A stretch of 64,000 bases of DNA from Haliclystus octoradiatus (lineage: Eukaryota; Cnidaria; Staurozoa; Stauromedusae; Haliclystidae), in contig OU744450.1 in the NCBI GenBank assembly GCA_916610825.1, positions 15,009,767 through 15,073,766 on the forward strand. The letters run 5' to 3'. A program made the translations under genes and the position numbers. Under the pieces are notes generated by a model, which was not told where the DNA came from, did no database searches, and saw nothing but the letters and a program-made list of their open reading frames with translations. Below are positions 35,801 through 50,800 of this stretch, in pieces. How positions within the stretch are numbered: position 1 is the first letter of the stretch; each line of letters starts with the position of its first letter.

Positions 35801-38800
35801 CACACTTCTGACTGTTGATGAATTGGAATTAACATGATGGCAATCAAGACATCATTTCGAAATGGTAACTGTCCACTCAGAGATGATGCTGGAAATGCTT
35901 CACACTGTTGTTACGGTAAAGATTTGTGCTTGGCTGTCAGAACAACTGCTCGTAACAGAAAGATCATGATCTTTGTTTGATTGCTGATTTCGAAACACAG
36001 ATTAATACAACATTTGATAAACTGATTAATCATGTTGACAAAAAGCTGGCTAATGCAAAATTCTTTACATTTATGCAAGAATGAAACCATGACAGTGAAC
36101 TCCAAACAACTATATTTGCATAGAGAGGATTTACTACAGGATCCTGCTTTGGTCGAGGAAATTTTTCTTTTCCAAGCTAATGTTTGCTAAATATTGCATT
36201 AGCTCCAATCAACCTGTATTGTTTTTTAACACCAAATGCAAAATTGATTTTTACTTGGGATGCAAGAAATACAGTAAGAACTACTACATCTGTATCGACA
36301 GTAAGAATGATGATATTCTTGTGTCAACAATTTATTGCATCTCATATGAGCTCATTTTAACTGCTAGGTTATTGTTCTCAGACAGATCACCCAACCTAAA
36401 AAGATGGACAGACAGACATTCAGGTTTATTTTTTTAATTGATAGAATAATGGATATAAACTCAACTGGAAAGTAATTTTAATAGTTAATATAATAGATAT
36501 ACTGTACAAAGATATACAAATATTTCAAATTCTGATCAGGATACGATGTTCTGCATTCTGTATTAATTTCCAGACAACGGATTATCTGTATTATTTTGCC
36601 AGTAAGGCGTAGTACTTTAGTCGCGGACAGACACAGAAATATCGAAATATCGAAATATAGTGATATACAAACAGACAGTATTATTAGTATAAGAAGATAG
36701 TGTAACATAATCGCGTTATCCTGTGCCAATTGAAGGTATAGCGTAATTTAAATCATGTCCACTTTGAGTTGAACTACAATCTGTTGCTGTATCTGATTGA
36801 ACTGCAGCATCAATCAGACATTTCTTTGAACACATTTATATGTCTTCTTCTTGTCTTTATATCTCTTATTTTCCTTGTCTCCTTTTACGTGTTTCTTATG
36901 GTTGTGGGATTTCATACATACATTTCTGAAGGATTTCTACCACCACAACAATTACATGTTTTACCATATGCAGTGCATACACTTTCCTCATGCTGTCTAC
37001 AGAAGCGTTTACATTTGGTAGACAGCATATTTCCGATGCTACTGTGTTCTCAGATTATTACGCATTCTTCCATGAATAAATATATTTGTTAGTACTAATT
37101 CTCCTGTTAAAAACGTTACTGTGTACCGTACCCAGCTTCATCATTCATCGTCGGCTGCACGTAAATGTTGCACAGACTCATTAATCGGCTGATATGATTT
37201 TTTTTTCAAGCCAAAAGGTTCGCATCAATATTGCAAATTTCTTTGTTGCAGTTTCAATACCGTTTCCATGTCAGTTGGTACATTTTCCGTCGTCTCTCGA
37301 TGTATCGACTGCTTCCCACAGCTCGTACAATAATAATAATAAAATAAATCGGGTTCAACAACTGACAACAACAGTATCATATTTAATCAGTTCTTTATAA
37401 TAGGCTATATGTATGCGAGGCACTCCATCAATCTAGCCAAGCAAGAAGACTTTATGTTTACATCTTTAATATGCTTTTTGTAGCCTAGCTTGCAATGAAG
37501 CGTAACTCCAAGTAGTTTCAAATATTGAGAGATTGCAACATCATTGATTACTATTGTTGGTTCTATTGAACCTAGGACGATGCAATGTGTTTTGTGGCAT
37601 TGACTATCAGCTTATTACTTGCAAACCACAAAAAACGGTTTGGCAAGATCATCTTGTAGTTGTTTCTCCAATACATTTACATCACGGTGAGAAGGATATA
37701 ATGTATTGTCGTTGGGATATTGTCTTAAATTACTGTGTAATAAGAATAAAGCAATGTCATTTGTAAAGATATTAAATAAGAATGGGCCCAATACAATATA
37801 CTCCTTTGTTGCACTCCAGATGTAACATGTTTCCATTGCGATAGGTTGCCACTGAAACATCTTCAGCAGTAGCAATCAATTAGAACGGTGAAATTAAGTT
37901 TCAACAGTCTTTGAAAGATGTACTGCGTGTACCTAGTGAGTCATAACAGCGCAAATAGTCGATCGGTTCTATTATAACTGTTGCAGATGGACCTCTTGTA
38001 GTCCATCTTGTTCTTGATAGCTGTTTTAATCTCTTTATACCACCAGTATCACTGCCAGGAATACTGTCATTCATTATTTCTTCGAATTCAAATAACTGCA
38101 CTTGCTTTGGGCTAACGCCAGCAGTTACGTAAAGTGCATCGCAAAAGTCTTGCGCATCTGAAATCATGAATGACGTAAGCGCTAAATCTTTGAATGCAAG
38201 CTAATTGCAATGTGCAAAAGCAGTGCATGAATATTAAATACTTTCTTATGTTCTCCTTGATTAGCTCTGGGCGTTTCATTGCCATGAATCCGTCAAAAGA
38301 CATAGCAATCATTTTATTATTGATCATGCAACAAAGACACTAGATATCTTTCACATTTTTCAAGAGTGACTCTGATGTTAAACCATCTGAGCAAGCCATC
38401 ATACCCAGAAAATCTTCATTAACTGAATAAAATGATAGCTGCTCAATTTTCGAAATATTTGAGCATTCGTCACATATAATTGAGTAGAGTTTAATTTCCA
38501 AAAACTATTGGCCACGCCTGGTAGTCAAGCCTATCAGTTTCTTTTGCTCTTCCAGTATATAATAAAACATAAATTTTTCATCTTTCATCAATAATACTAA
38601 ACCTTCATTGTTTGTTCATTTTCTCATTGGTTGTCTCATACTGACAACCATTCCTATAACGATGTCAACGCCTTTGGTTTTCCTTTAACAATGCGAATTG
38701 GAGTTCTCCTATCAAAACTAAGTAGCGTTGCCTCATTATTTTCAAAGTGTGGTCTGATATCTTGAATGTTGTCTTTATTTGCTGCTTTTTAGCATTGAAA

Positions 38801-41800
38801 GAAAGACTGGAACGTGAAGTTAGCATATCAAAAGCTTTGTTAATCGTGCGGAAAACATCTACGGTTGGTTTTGATAGTTCAAAGTCATTTTTCCCAAGCT
38901 TCTCAAAATGGAGAATGAATCAGCAACTGACTTACATAGACTGTCGGGGGCCAAACGCACTCAACTTTCTTCCTGAAGTGAGCATGTATAGTAGAATTTG
39001 TATTGCCACATCGCAGTGACTATATTTCTGAATCAAAAATAAGTGGAAGTGTGAAATATATGCCCCAACTTATTTCGAAGCAGTTTCATCATGTGTACTA
39101 CATCAAAAAACATATTAATTTTCTTTTTTTTGTCTTTGTCTGCTAGATCTAATATCCAATTTCTCATCTTTTTAAGATCAAAACATGCTCCCATCAACTT
39201 AAGTGTTGCCTGGTTCACAAAGCAACCATCACAAATGACCGAAATAACCGCACACTTTACTTTTGCCAATGGAAGCAAGCAGATTTCCACTGAATCCACC
39301 TTTTCCCCAGAATCCATATCACAGGTCATAAAAACAAGAGCGTGTTTGGCTTTTGTTTCTCCCTTACTTGGTCCACTTCCGAAGTCAACCCGTCCGTAAA
39401 CCTTTCTATCTTTCCCAATCTTCCACATGTCCAATCGCTGTTTTATACCCATTTCATCGAAAACTAATGAGCATGTACCATAAGCATGCTCTCTTTGAGT
39501 CTACTATTCGATTTGTATGACTCAAATTGATTACATATAGATTGTGCTAAATACAGCGCAATATATATATATATATTTAATTTGATGGACTCTTCATTGT
39601 AATAGTGGTAGCCTGAAAAATGCCAAGGTTTATGACCAATTTTGTCTATTAGTCAGAGCTCTTTGATACAGGCAGGAAACATGGCTGTACAGCAATACAG
39701 CAACGAGACAAAATAGGAAAACAGTTTACAACATTTTACGACAATATACATGATTATGTATTTAACACGATAATATAACACCTCTTTTACCGACCACCAA
39801 CACAATTATTTCTGTTAAAATCAAATTGTTATCTGTAAATTGAATACCTAATGGACATAATGTTGATTTTTTTCAGACTACCTGGAGTTCTGTACATTCC
39901 TCCTATTTCTCATGCAGATATATTTGCTGCTATGGAAAGCTGCTTTGCTGTTGTCAACAGCTCTATTTCGGAAGGAATGTCGGCTGCTATTTTAGAGGTA
40001 ATTCAACTTGTGGATAAAAGGCAGCACACTAACTGGGCAACTCTGCTACCTATTCCTGATAATGCATTGATTAAAACCCAAAACCATCGTTAAAAATTAG
40101 TTTTTATTCTATAATAAAGATTTAAATAGATATAAATGTATTTATCCAAATTTGATAATTCGCTGTTTTGAATTTTGTTTTCAAATTTGAATTCTAATGC
40201 TCTATTGATCGTGATTTGTTTCCTTCAAATACATATTCTCACTTGTTTAAAGCTCTGGTATTTACCATGCATTATACCTTGTGCAATGGTGGACAATTTC
40301 ACCTCACTATTTTTCTATAGCAGCAGACAAGTACTTGTTTCTTGGCCATTATCCATCATCAGTACTGCTTAGTAAACTAGGGACTGACTTCCCTATATAG
40401 CTAGGTCAAGATGAATTAGTGAATGTGGTGAAAAAATTCATCGCATGAGCATCTGTGCCATACATACCAGAGTGCTCAAACCACTGAAGTAGTGAGCAAT
40501 ATATAGGTATCTTTGTCATTCCGCGAGGTGTATTGAATTTGAATTATCGGGAATTCACACATACATTGTGTAGCAATTACCTTGTGAAGAAAAACGTGTT
40601 GTACTTTGAAACTTGTAAATTCTTGACATCCTTTTTATACAATCTATCCGTTGATGTTTTACTGCATATCGTATGATTAACAATGTCTGAGAATTTCACA
40701 ATTTTCTAATTGTTGATAATCTAGTGGGAAGAATAGGCAGGTAAATCGAAGGCAATTTGAGCCCCGAAAGAAATGTTTCATTATATTTTTATATACAGTA
40801 TATATACCTTTTTATTGTTTTAGATGTAATTACTAACAATTTACAAATATTTTTTTTATTATATTTTATTGTTTTAAACTAACAATTAAAATAGCTTTCA
40901 CAAATGGGTGTCTTTAAGTTAGCTAGAAGTTCTCAATCGATGTTGTTAATTTGATGTATTTCGCATAATTTCTCCATATGTACAGAGCAGCATATCGGAA
41001 AGCCATGGCGGTCTAACTTGTAGCGTGGTATGTGCAAATTGATCGGAATCGACGGATCTTAGTGTTTAGATCTTAGTGGTAGATTGTAATTGTTGATGAT
41101 AAGTATTCAGGTGTAAAGTTTTTCAATGATTTGTTCCCTAAGCAAGAGTAATTTAAATATAATTCTCTGCTCGACTGGCAGCCAGTGTAATTCAGCCAGA
41201 ATTGGCGTAATATGATCATATTTACTAGTCAAGGTTACAATTCGTGCTGTAGTATTTGGACGCATTGAAGCTTATTAGTCAACTTCTTTAGGGTACTATA
41301 CAAGACGGAGTTACAAAAATCTAACCTGAATGTTACCGGGTACCGTTTGACTCAACTGATGTTTCGTGGATGAAAGTAACATGTTTTACACACTTTATTA
41401 ACATGATCCTCCGTTAACATTCCTGAATCAATAATGAAACCAATGTTCTTAGTGATTGAGTTTTTCTTGGATAGTTTCATTCCTGAGTGTGATGTTCGTC
41501 TAGTGTTCATCTTCAGATCATTCCATGTCATCCATGAATCAATGTCATGCATGCACTGTGCCATAAGCAACTTTGCAGCCTCTGCGTCAGGCTTTCATTG
41601 TGCATATAAGTGGCAGCATATGCCAAGGCTTCTAATGATATCTGCTTTTGGAGAATGGTGAAACATGCAAAAATGACAAGAGTGGTTAGAGGATACTGCC
41701 TTGTGGAACACCCGACTTAAATGATTGTGTTGTTGAGGTACTGTCTGAGAAACTAACAGTGAATGATCTTTGATAAACGTACGATTTAAGCCAACCTAGA

Positions 41801-44800
41801 GCTTTCCTGTATGTCAAATATGAAGTTCAGTCACGATAAAGTTATATTGTGGTTAACAGTGTTGAAAGCAGAAGATAGGTTGACAGTTTTCATGCTAGCT
41901 GTTTCACACAGAATGTCATTATGGACTTGAAGCTAGGCTGTTTTGGTGCTGTGGTTGATTTTGTATGCTGACTGGAGGCTCTCACAAAGACTATTTTCAG
42001 AAATATGTTGATATAGTTGTTGCGCCCCTCAAGTTAAATAATACTTCTACAAATACTGTTAATTAACTAAATTCAAAAGATCAAATGGTATAAAATCTCA
42101 GAAGTTTGATACGATAGGAAATAAATCATCAGTAGATATTTTAATTTCCAAAGTACGGCATGTTTTTCTTTTCAAGATTATCACGACACAAATGTGTGCA
42201 TAAGTTCCCAATAAATCAAATTCTAATTGTAACAAAAGTTGTCAAAATTAGTTTGTTCTGTTTTGCTTTAATTACCCAGCCTTAGTCTCGTTCCGATAAT
42301 GAAAGATACAAACATTGCCTCTTTTTCGTCTTGCTAATCCCCTGTCCAAATCGCTCCTCAGCTCCTCCGTATCCCGCATTCCAGACTGTCCGAAATCCCT
42401 AAGAATGTTCAATCAAAACTTAACGTCTCAATGTATAATTAATTTGTGACAGAGTAAACCATGTTTGATTACTTATTAATAATCCAATTATTTCATTAAT
42501 TCAATTGTTTTTAGGAATGTAACATTTTTTCCAACTCTTTATCTTCAGGCAATGGCAATTGGCAAACCAGTTCTTGTGCGTCATAATGACGGAAATAATG
42601 ATATTGTAACACATTTAGAGAATGGCATTATCTACAATTCACCTGAGGTACTAATCACATTTCTTCTCCATTTTCCTCTTGAAATGATAAATTCTTAGAA
42701 TTTCCGAGATTTATCCCCTCTTTCTTCATTCTTGTTTCTCGTTTGAGCCCTGAATTACATTTGAACTAATCCCAATGGTTGATTTGAATGAATAAGGATA
42801 CCCGATCATTTATTTCGTCATTTAGACCATGCTATATAATTCACGGTACGTTATATACATTATCTGCATTATAATTTACCAATAAGCAGTGTAGACTGTA
42901 ATAAAGTGTATAAAAAAGAAATGAAGTTTGTCATCGGTGACTATAATCTAAGTTTTGTGTAGCATCTGTTGTCACACAGTGAGTCAGCTTATTGTGATCA
43001 CAGCAGTTTCGGTTATCGTAATCCATTTATTGTACAGAAATTACATACATGTTTATCAGTGCTTATTATTACAATCATTACTATTTCACAATTGCCATAG
43101 TTGTATTTATGGTAACTGATATCTACATATCATGTAGACACTGATCACTTTCCAGAGATTATTGATTGATTGTGAAATAATGAATTTGGAAAGTACAAGA
43201 CTCTCTGGGCTCCACAGCTCCACTGTAACCTTAATTTGAGTTAGATGTTGCTGTAACCGACGATTTCATTCATTATTATTTTATACTTATAAACCTTAGT
43301 AAAACATCAATAACTCAATTCAAAATGCCCTACCTTAAATATAGTTCCTCTTTCTCTATAAGAATTACGTAGATATAGGGATGATTCATAAATATTTGTT
43401 AAGTTACCATGTTAAGCCTATTGTAATCATTTATAGAAACTGTCTTGTGATCGTAATGTTATTTTGATATATCTGTAAATCATAAACTATGTTCAGTGTC
43501 AGTCTTGAAGAAGTATCGTTGAAGTAAAGATCAATATCGCCAGAACTTGTGTGTTGTTGTATATCACACAGTATCGAGTAACAACACCGAAGGTAAAGAT
43601 TACTGACATTGATCATAGTATTGTATATATCATTATTTAGCTTTGTAATTTGTACTTATTGTTTATTATCTTTTATCCTTGAAATAGAAAAACCACATAA
43701 AAATAAACTTGTGCGTTGTTCATGGTGTACAGAGATCTCGATACGAATTTGAGGACCGCTTGTTGATGCAGTCCGAACATCGTTTTTCTTCGTGTTAAAG
43801 TCGTTTGACCGACAAATCACCATGGAAACAAGAAGTAGACATGCTGAACTACTGGCCACAGAAGAAGAATTAAAGAGCAACATCGAAGAGTCATTGACAC
43901 TTTTGGATAAAGTATATGACGAAATCGAAGCAAAAGTAACAGAAGAAGACACAAATGAAGAAGAAGTATTGGCTTTAAAGTCAAAGTTAAAATCTGTATG
44001 GGATCGGTATGCCACATTAATAGCAAAGTTTATGTCGTTAATGTTAGTAATTGATCCGGTATACATAGAAACCGCTAAAGCGGAACATTATAAACAATGT
44101 GATAAGAAGTCCCGTTATGATGACGTTATTTCACGAAATTTGAGAATCTATGACCTACGAACAGGTCACAGACAAAATGATGGGAAATCCCTAACAAGTT
44201 CACGTTCCTCTAGAATCAGCACTGCAGTATCAGAGGCACAGATTATGGAAGAGCAGAGACAGGCAGTCGCTGCTGTAGAAAATATTCAAATGGAAGTTGA
44301 TTTAGATATCAAGCAATTAGAAATTAAAGTGATGAAAGCTAAGGTTGAAGGCAATAAAAAACTAGAAGCAGCTAAACAAGTGCTGCATAAAGCAAACATC
44401 GAAAGGATAACGTTACAAGAAGAATATCCTTCTGATTTAGAAACGGTCGATAACATTAGTCATACAACTAGCCGTAAATCTAAACATAGTAACTCTAGAA
44501 GTAATCATGATAGTTCTGACAAAAATGAATTTTACAGCGCTAAATTATCTTTGTCTGAACATCACCGCGCGTACAAGTATGATACAAATAAAAAACAATT
44601 TTCACCAACACAAAGCGGGCAAAGCGCGCAGTCTTCTATTGAAACAGAAGCAATCAAAGAAGCTCTATTAGCAATTCAAAGAATGAATTATGCTAACGAA
44701 CTGCCAACGCCAGAAATTATTAAGTTTTCTGGAGACCCTACGCAATATCCTAGATTTCGGTCAAGGTTCGACGAAATGGTTATGTCAAGACCACTAGAAG

Positions 44801-47800
44801 AAACACAAAAAATGACAAGATTGATGCAGTTTTTGACCGGACCAGCCAAGTCAGCTGTGGAAGGCCTCGAAAACTCAGGCAAAGGAAAGCTGTCAAGGGC
44901 ACTATCATTATTGCAAGAACGATATGGTCAGTCATATACAATTGTGCACGCGTTGATAAAATCTTTGACTGAAGGGGGCGTCATAAAAACAAATGACGTC
45001 ATTGCATTTCGAGAGTTCTCAGACAAAGTTAGATCTGCAAAAGAAACCCTGCAAAATATGAAATGTATAGCCGAAGTAACTGATTCACATTTGGCCTCAA
45101 TTATTCAACGCACACCCAAGTATTTCCAACGGAAATGGTTACAAAATGTTGCTAAAATTCGCAAGCTAAGAAAACCAACAATCGAAGACATTGTAAAAGC
45201 GTTAGACAATGAAGCAGACGCATTAAATGACCCTGTGTTTGGAGCTATTGTTTCTTCTGCGAGAGAATCAACAACAGATTCAACAAGAACAAACAAATCG
45301 CGATTTAATTCAAATTCAAATAGAGCTACAACATTGTTAACAACTGTACACAAATCAGACGATAAAAACACATGTTTAGCTTGTACAAGCAACGATCACT
45401 CTATAATAATGTGTCAAAAGTTCAAATCAATGACGTTGGAAGAACGCCTTAAATTAACCAGAGATAAACGTCTTTGTTATTTATGTCTCAGACAAGGCCA
45501 TCAATTGCGAGACTGCAAAAGTAAACATCTTTGTAGAAAGGACAATTGTGGAAAGCGACATTCCACATTTTTACACGGAAATCAAACGTCTTCAAATTCA
45601 ACAGTGACAGCAACAACAGCAACGGAAATATCTGCAGACGACGAAAATGACAACGAGTCTGTGAGAAGCCATGCATCAGTAAACGCCAGTCAAAACAATA
45701 ATGCCAGTGATACAATGCTCCAAGTATTACCGGTAAAGGTTCACTACGGAGGCAAATCAGTAGAAACGTTTGCAGTTTTAGACACAGCAGCCAACATAAC
45801 ATTATGTGAAGAGGGCTTGCTACAAGAATTAGGTGTGACTGGAAAGCAAGAAAACATGAAAATTAATACAGTTTCAAAAAGTATTGATCAAATCAAAACA
45901 ACAAAGGCAAAAATACAAGTATCAAGTATTAATTCAAATTCAGCTAAAGGAATGATCGAGCTTGATGTAAATTCATACCCAAAATTAAATGTGTCTTGCA
46001 AATCAAGAATGAACTTTGACCCTACAAAATTTGAATACTTGAAAGACATAAAATTTCCATCTATTGAGGATGACAGAGTGAAGCTATTAATAGGCACAAA
46101 TTGTCCAGAGGCATTAGTAGCAATTAATTACAGAAGTGGAAAATCTAATCAACCTTGGGCAGTAGAGACCAAGTTGGGATGGGCTCTGTTAGGACCCTGT
46201 ACCAAGCCCAATGCAACAACAACAACAAAAAATGTTAATCTCATTGATAATCAAGATCAAGATCCAAATCTAGATGATTTAAGTAAGCAAGTTGAAAAAT
46301 TCTGGCAACTTGATTCCTATGGTACACAGAACATTAATGCAGTTGGGCACTCAATTGAAGACAAACAGGCACTTACCATCATGAATGACACCATCAAGTT
46401 GGTTGAAGGAAAGTATCAAATCAGATTACCATGGAAGGATCCAGATGAAGAACTTCCAAATAACCGTCCAATTGCAGAAAGACGGCTGAAGTCTTTGAGA
46501 AAACGTTTAGCAAATGATGATGATCTGAAAAAGAAATATCAAGATGTAATCAATGATTATCTACTAAAAGGGTATGCAAGAAAGGTTGATAATGCAGCAA
46601 TATTGCAAACATCAGTAAAACAATGGTACTTGCCTCATCATCCTGTTATCAATCCAGCCAAACCAAAGATCAGGGTAGTGTTTGATGCAGCTGCCAAGTA
46701 CAATGGAACATCATTGAATGAAAGCCTACTTCAGGGGCCAGACTTGACGAGCACATTACTGGGTGTACTATCACGATTCAGAAGTGGACCGATTGTCATA
46801 ATAGCCGATATTGAAGCTATGTTTCTACAAGTGAAAGTCTCACCAGAAGACCAGGCGGCCTTGAAATTTCTGTGGTGGCCAGAAGGGGACATTGACAGAG
46901 AACCAGAAGAATATCAGATGCAACGTCACATTTTTGGGGCAACCAGTTCACCATCATGTGCCACTTTCGCATTACAAAGAATTGCACAAGACAATCAACA
47001 ACAATTCTCAGATGAAGCATTAAAGACACTAAGTAGAAACTTCTATGTTGACGATTGTTTGAAGGCAGTACAAACAGAAGAAGAAGCAATCAAATTGATA
47101 GAAGAATTAAGAATGCTGTTACAAAAAGGTGGATTTCATTTGACAAAATGGGCAAGCAATAAAAAGAGAGTGATAGAGACTGTTCCAGACAAAGAAAGAG
47201 CAGCACCAAAACTAGACCTAGATTTTGAGAAACTACCTGTAAATCGAGCCCTTGGGGTCATTTGGGACCCTACAGAAGACTGCTTTGGATTCATAACACT
47301 GCAACTAGAAAAGCCAGTAACCAAGAGAGGAGTGCTTTCATATGTCAGCTCACTTTATGATCCATTGGGATTTCTAAGTCCTTACAGTTTAAAGGCCAAA
47401 CTAATAATTCAAGACCTGTGGCGCAATAAGGTTGACTGGGACGACAACATAGGGGACGAAAGAGCCAAAAAATGGAACGCATGGATAGCTGAACTGTCAG
47501 AAATATCATCAATCAAGATACCTAGAAACGTCATGTCCATCAACGGCTACAAAGAACTACAAATTCATGCATTTTCTGACGCTTCTCAAGATGGCTATGG
47601 AGCAGTTGTATACTTAAGAACCACTCAACTTGACGACTCTGTGAAATGTGCATTTCTATTGGGGAAGTCCCGACTGGCTCCACTAAAGGCAACATCAATT
47701 CCAAGGCTAGAACTTCAAGCATCAGTGATTGCCACAAGAATGGTTAAAGCAGTACTACAAGAACTTGACTTGAAAATTGATCAAATAATCTATTGGACTG

Positions 47801-50800
47801 ATTCAACAACTACACTTCAGTATATTCAAAATGAGACAAAGCGATTCAAGGTCTATGTAGCTAACAGAGTTTCAGAAATCAGAGATGCAAGTGAAGTTGG
47901 ACAATGGCGACATGTACCCACAAAAGAAAACCCAGCAGATGATGCTTCTCGTGGATTAAGTAGTAAGGACCTAGCAAAGGAAAACAATAGATGGCTAAAT
48001 GGACTTGCATTCCTTAAAGACAGTGAAGTCGACTGGCCTCAGAGTCCATTAAAAGATCTTCAAATGGTTACAGATGTCAACTTCACAAATGAAATCTTAA
48101 TTGAAAATGATGTTAACATATGCCAACAACAGCAACAACAAGAAAATCACACACACAATTTGGTAATTCACAGTAACAGTTGGACAAAGACATTGTCAAG
48201 TGTGGCATGGTTCAACAGAATGAAAGAATACTTAAAGAATAAAGTTAACCAAAAGAAAACACCAAATTCAGCATCAAATCTCACTATTGGGTCAATCACC
48301 ATAGAGGAGAGACAAATAGCAGAGACAGACATAATCAAATGGGTTCAAGGCAATGGATTCGAACAAGAAATCTGTAAATTGAAACAAAACAAGCCAGTTC
48401 AAAAGAGTTCAACGATCATAAAATTATCACCAATTCTGCACAACGGTATCCTTAAAGTTGGCGGTAGATTATCCTTGGCAAACATCAGCGACCAAGCTAA
48501 ACATCCTATCATCCTTCCAAAAGATCATCACATCTCAAAATTAATAATCTTACACTATCACAACAAACTTCACCACTCTGGAAATGAACATGTGCTCTCA
48601 GAAATTCGACAGAAATTTTGGATAATAAACGCAAAAACTATTATTCGAAAAACTCTAAGAGAATGTATAATTTGTAAGAAAAGAGAAGGCAAGATGGGGG
48701 TCCAAAAAATGGGAGATTTACCACAAAGCCGTGTTAATGCTTACAAACCTGCATTTTACGCTACAGGTCTCGACTATTTTGGACCACTCAAAGTCAAACA
48801 GAGAAGAAGTATAGTCAAACGTTATGGTTGCATTTTCACCTGTTTAGCAACACGTGCAGTACATATCGAAATGGCCAATAATCTCGAGACAGATAGTTTC
48901 ATCAACTGCCTTAGAAGATTCTCAAACAGACGAGGAGTGCCAGCAGAGATTAGAAGCGACAACGGCAGCAACTTTACTGGCGCTGAGAAAGAACTGAAGG
49001 AAGCCTTAGATAAATTAAATCAGACAAAAGTAAACAAGTACTTACATGATGAAGGTACAAGATGGATTTTCAACCCCGCTGCAGCAAGTCACATGGGAGG
49101 TGTCTGGGAAAGACTTGTACGATCAACAAAACGAATTCTCAAAACAGTCATTGGCGATGGGTTGGTTACAGAAGAAGTGCTCCAAACTGTATTAGTTGAA
49201 GCGGAAGGCATCTTGAATAGCAGACCTTTGACGATGATGAGCAACGATGCAAACGACGTGACAGCCATTACACCAAACCATTTGTTACACCAAACCAGAG
49301 GTCCACCACTGCCACCAGGAATATTTTCCAAACATGATTCAAATTCAAAAAAGCGTTGGAGACAATCCCAATTCCTGACGGATTGTTTCTGGAAGAGGTG
49401 GATCAAAGAATATCTTCCAACCTTACAGTCGAGAGCAAAATGGCAGAAGCTGTCAATCAACATCAAAGAAGGTGATCTCGTATTGGTGATGGATAGCAAC
49501 TTGCCTCGTATTCAATGGCCACTTGGTAGAATAACGAAAACATTCCCTGGCAGAGACGGCTGTGTCCGCAGCGTGGAGGTGAAATGCAGGGGTAGCATCA
49601 TTGCACGCCCAATTACTAAATTATGTCTACTTGAAGCGCAGTGATGTTATGCAGACAATATTATTATAATCAAATAGTTAAGCCATAGTTTTTAAAGTAA
49701 AAATATAATCTCAGTTTTTATTAATAAGTATATCAATCATCGTCGTTTTTAAATTTTAATGAGCCATCCCGGATTTGCTCATGGGGGCCGGTATGTAACC
49801 GACGATTTCATTCATTATTATTTTATACTTATAAACCTTAGTAAAACATCAATAACTCAATTCAAAATGCCCTACCTTAAATATAGTTCCTCTTTCTCTA
49901 TAAGAATTACGTAGATATAGGGATGATTCATAAATATTTGTTAAGTTACCATGTTAAGCCTATTGTAATCATTTATAGAAACTGTCTTGTGATCGTAATG
50001 TTATTTTGATATATCTGTAAATCATAAACTATGTTCAGTGTCAGTCTTGAAGAAGTATCGTTGAAGTAAAGATCAATATCGCCAGAACTTGTGTGTTGTT
50101 TTATATCACACAGTATCGAGTAACAACACCGAAGGTAAAGATTACTGACATTGATCATAGTATTGTATATATCATTATTTAGCTTTGTAATTTGTACTTA
50201 TTGTTTATTATCTTTTATCCTTGAAATAGAAAAACCACATAAAAATAAACTTGTGCGTTGTTCATGGTGTACAGAGATCTCGATACGAATTTGAGGACCG
50301 CTTGTTGATGCAGTCCGAACAGTTGCCTTTGGCAAACAGTTACTTGTATAAGCAATAAGCGATTTCGCCTGAAAGTTAATAACATGCAAGGCGATGAAAC
50401 TGTCTTAAGTCTGCCAAATTCGATACCAACAACTCCCCAACTAAATAAATAACTATGTAATACATTATTTACGTCATAGATTTTAAGAGAGCATCTGCTA
50501 CGAGGTGATGAAAGTTTGTTTGATAACTAATTAGCATAAACACAACATTCAATCAATTATTTTTGAAGAATGAATTTTACATGTGTCGTAGAAGCTAGGA
50601 AATTTATTTTGACTGAGAATGTGAAATTATTATGCCACTTTCAAGTTTAGGAAGATTGATGTTTAATATTTTGAAATGTCATTAATAATCCAATTAAAAT
50701 CAATTCTACATGATCTTATTTGAATGGAGTCCAATCAGATGTTTAAATTTATCGTTACAGGAGTTCAAAAAGTTTGCTATAAAACTAACAGAATCACCAG

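Larger units (their letters stand above)
43252..50321 (+). mobile_element. Complete BEL/Pao LTR retrotransposon (7,070 bp)
   Basis: Two 528-bp LTRs (43252-43779, 49794-50321) start TG and end CA. By eye they differ at one base (a G/T in the GTTGTTGTATATCACAC stretch). A 5-bp target duplication, GTTGC, lies at 43247-43251 and 50322-50326. A purine-rich tract GGGGGCCGG precedes the 3' LTR. AATAAA occurs in each LTR (43702 and 50244). The single gag-pol ORF is open. No TGG-type tRNA primer site directly follows the 5' LTR, so the primer is unclear. The element sits in sense orientation in the last GLT1D1 intron. Confidence 0.95.
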
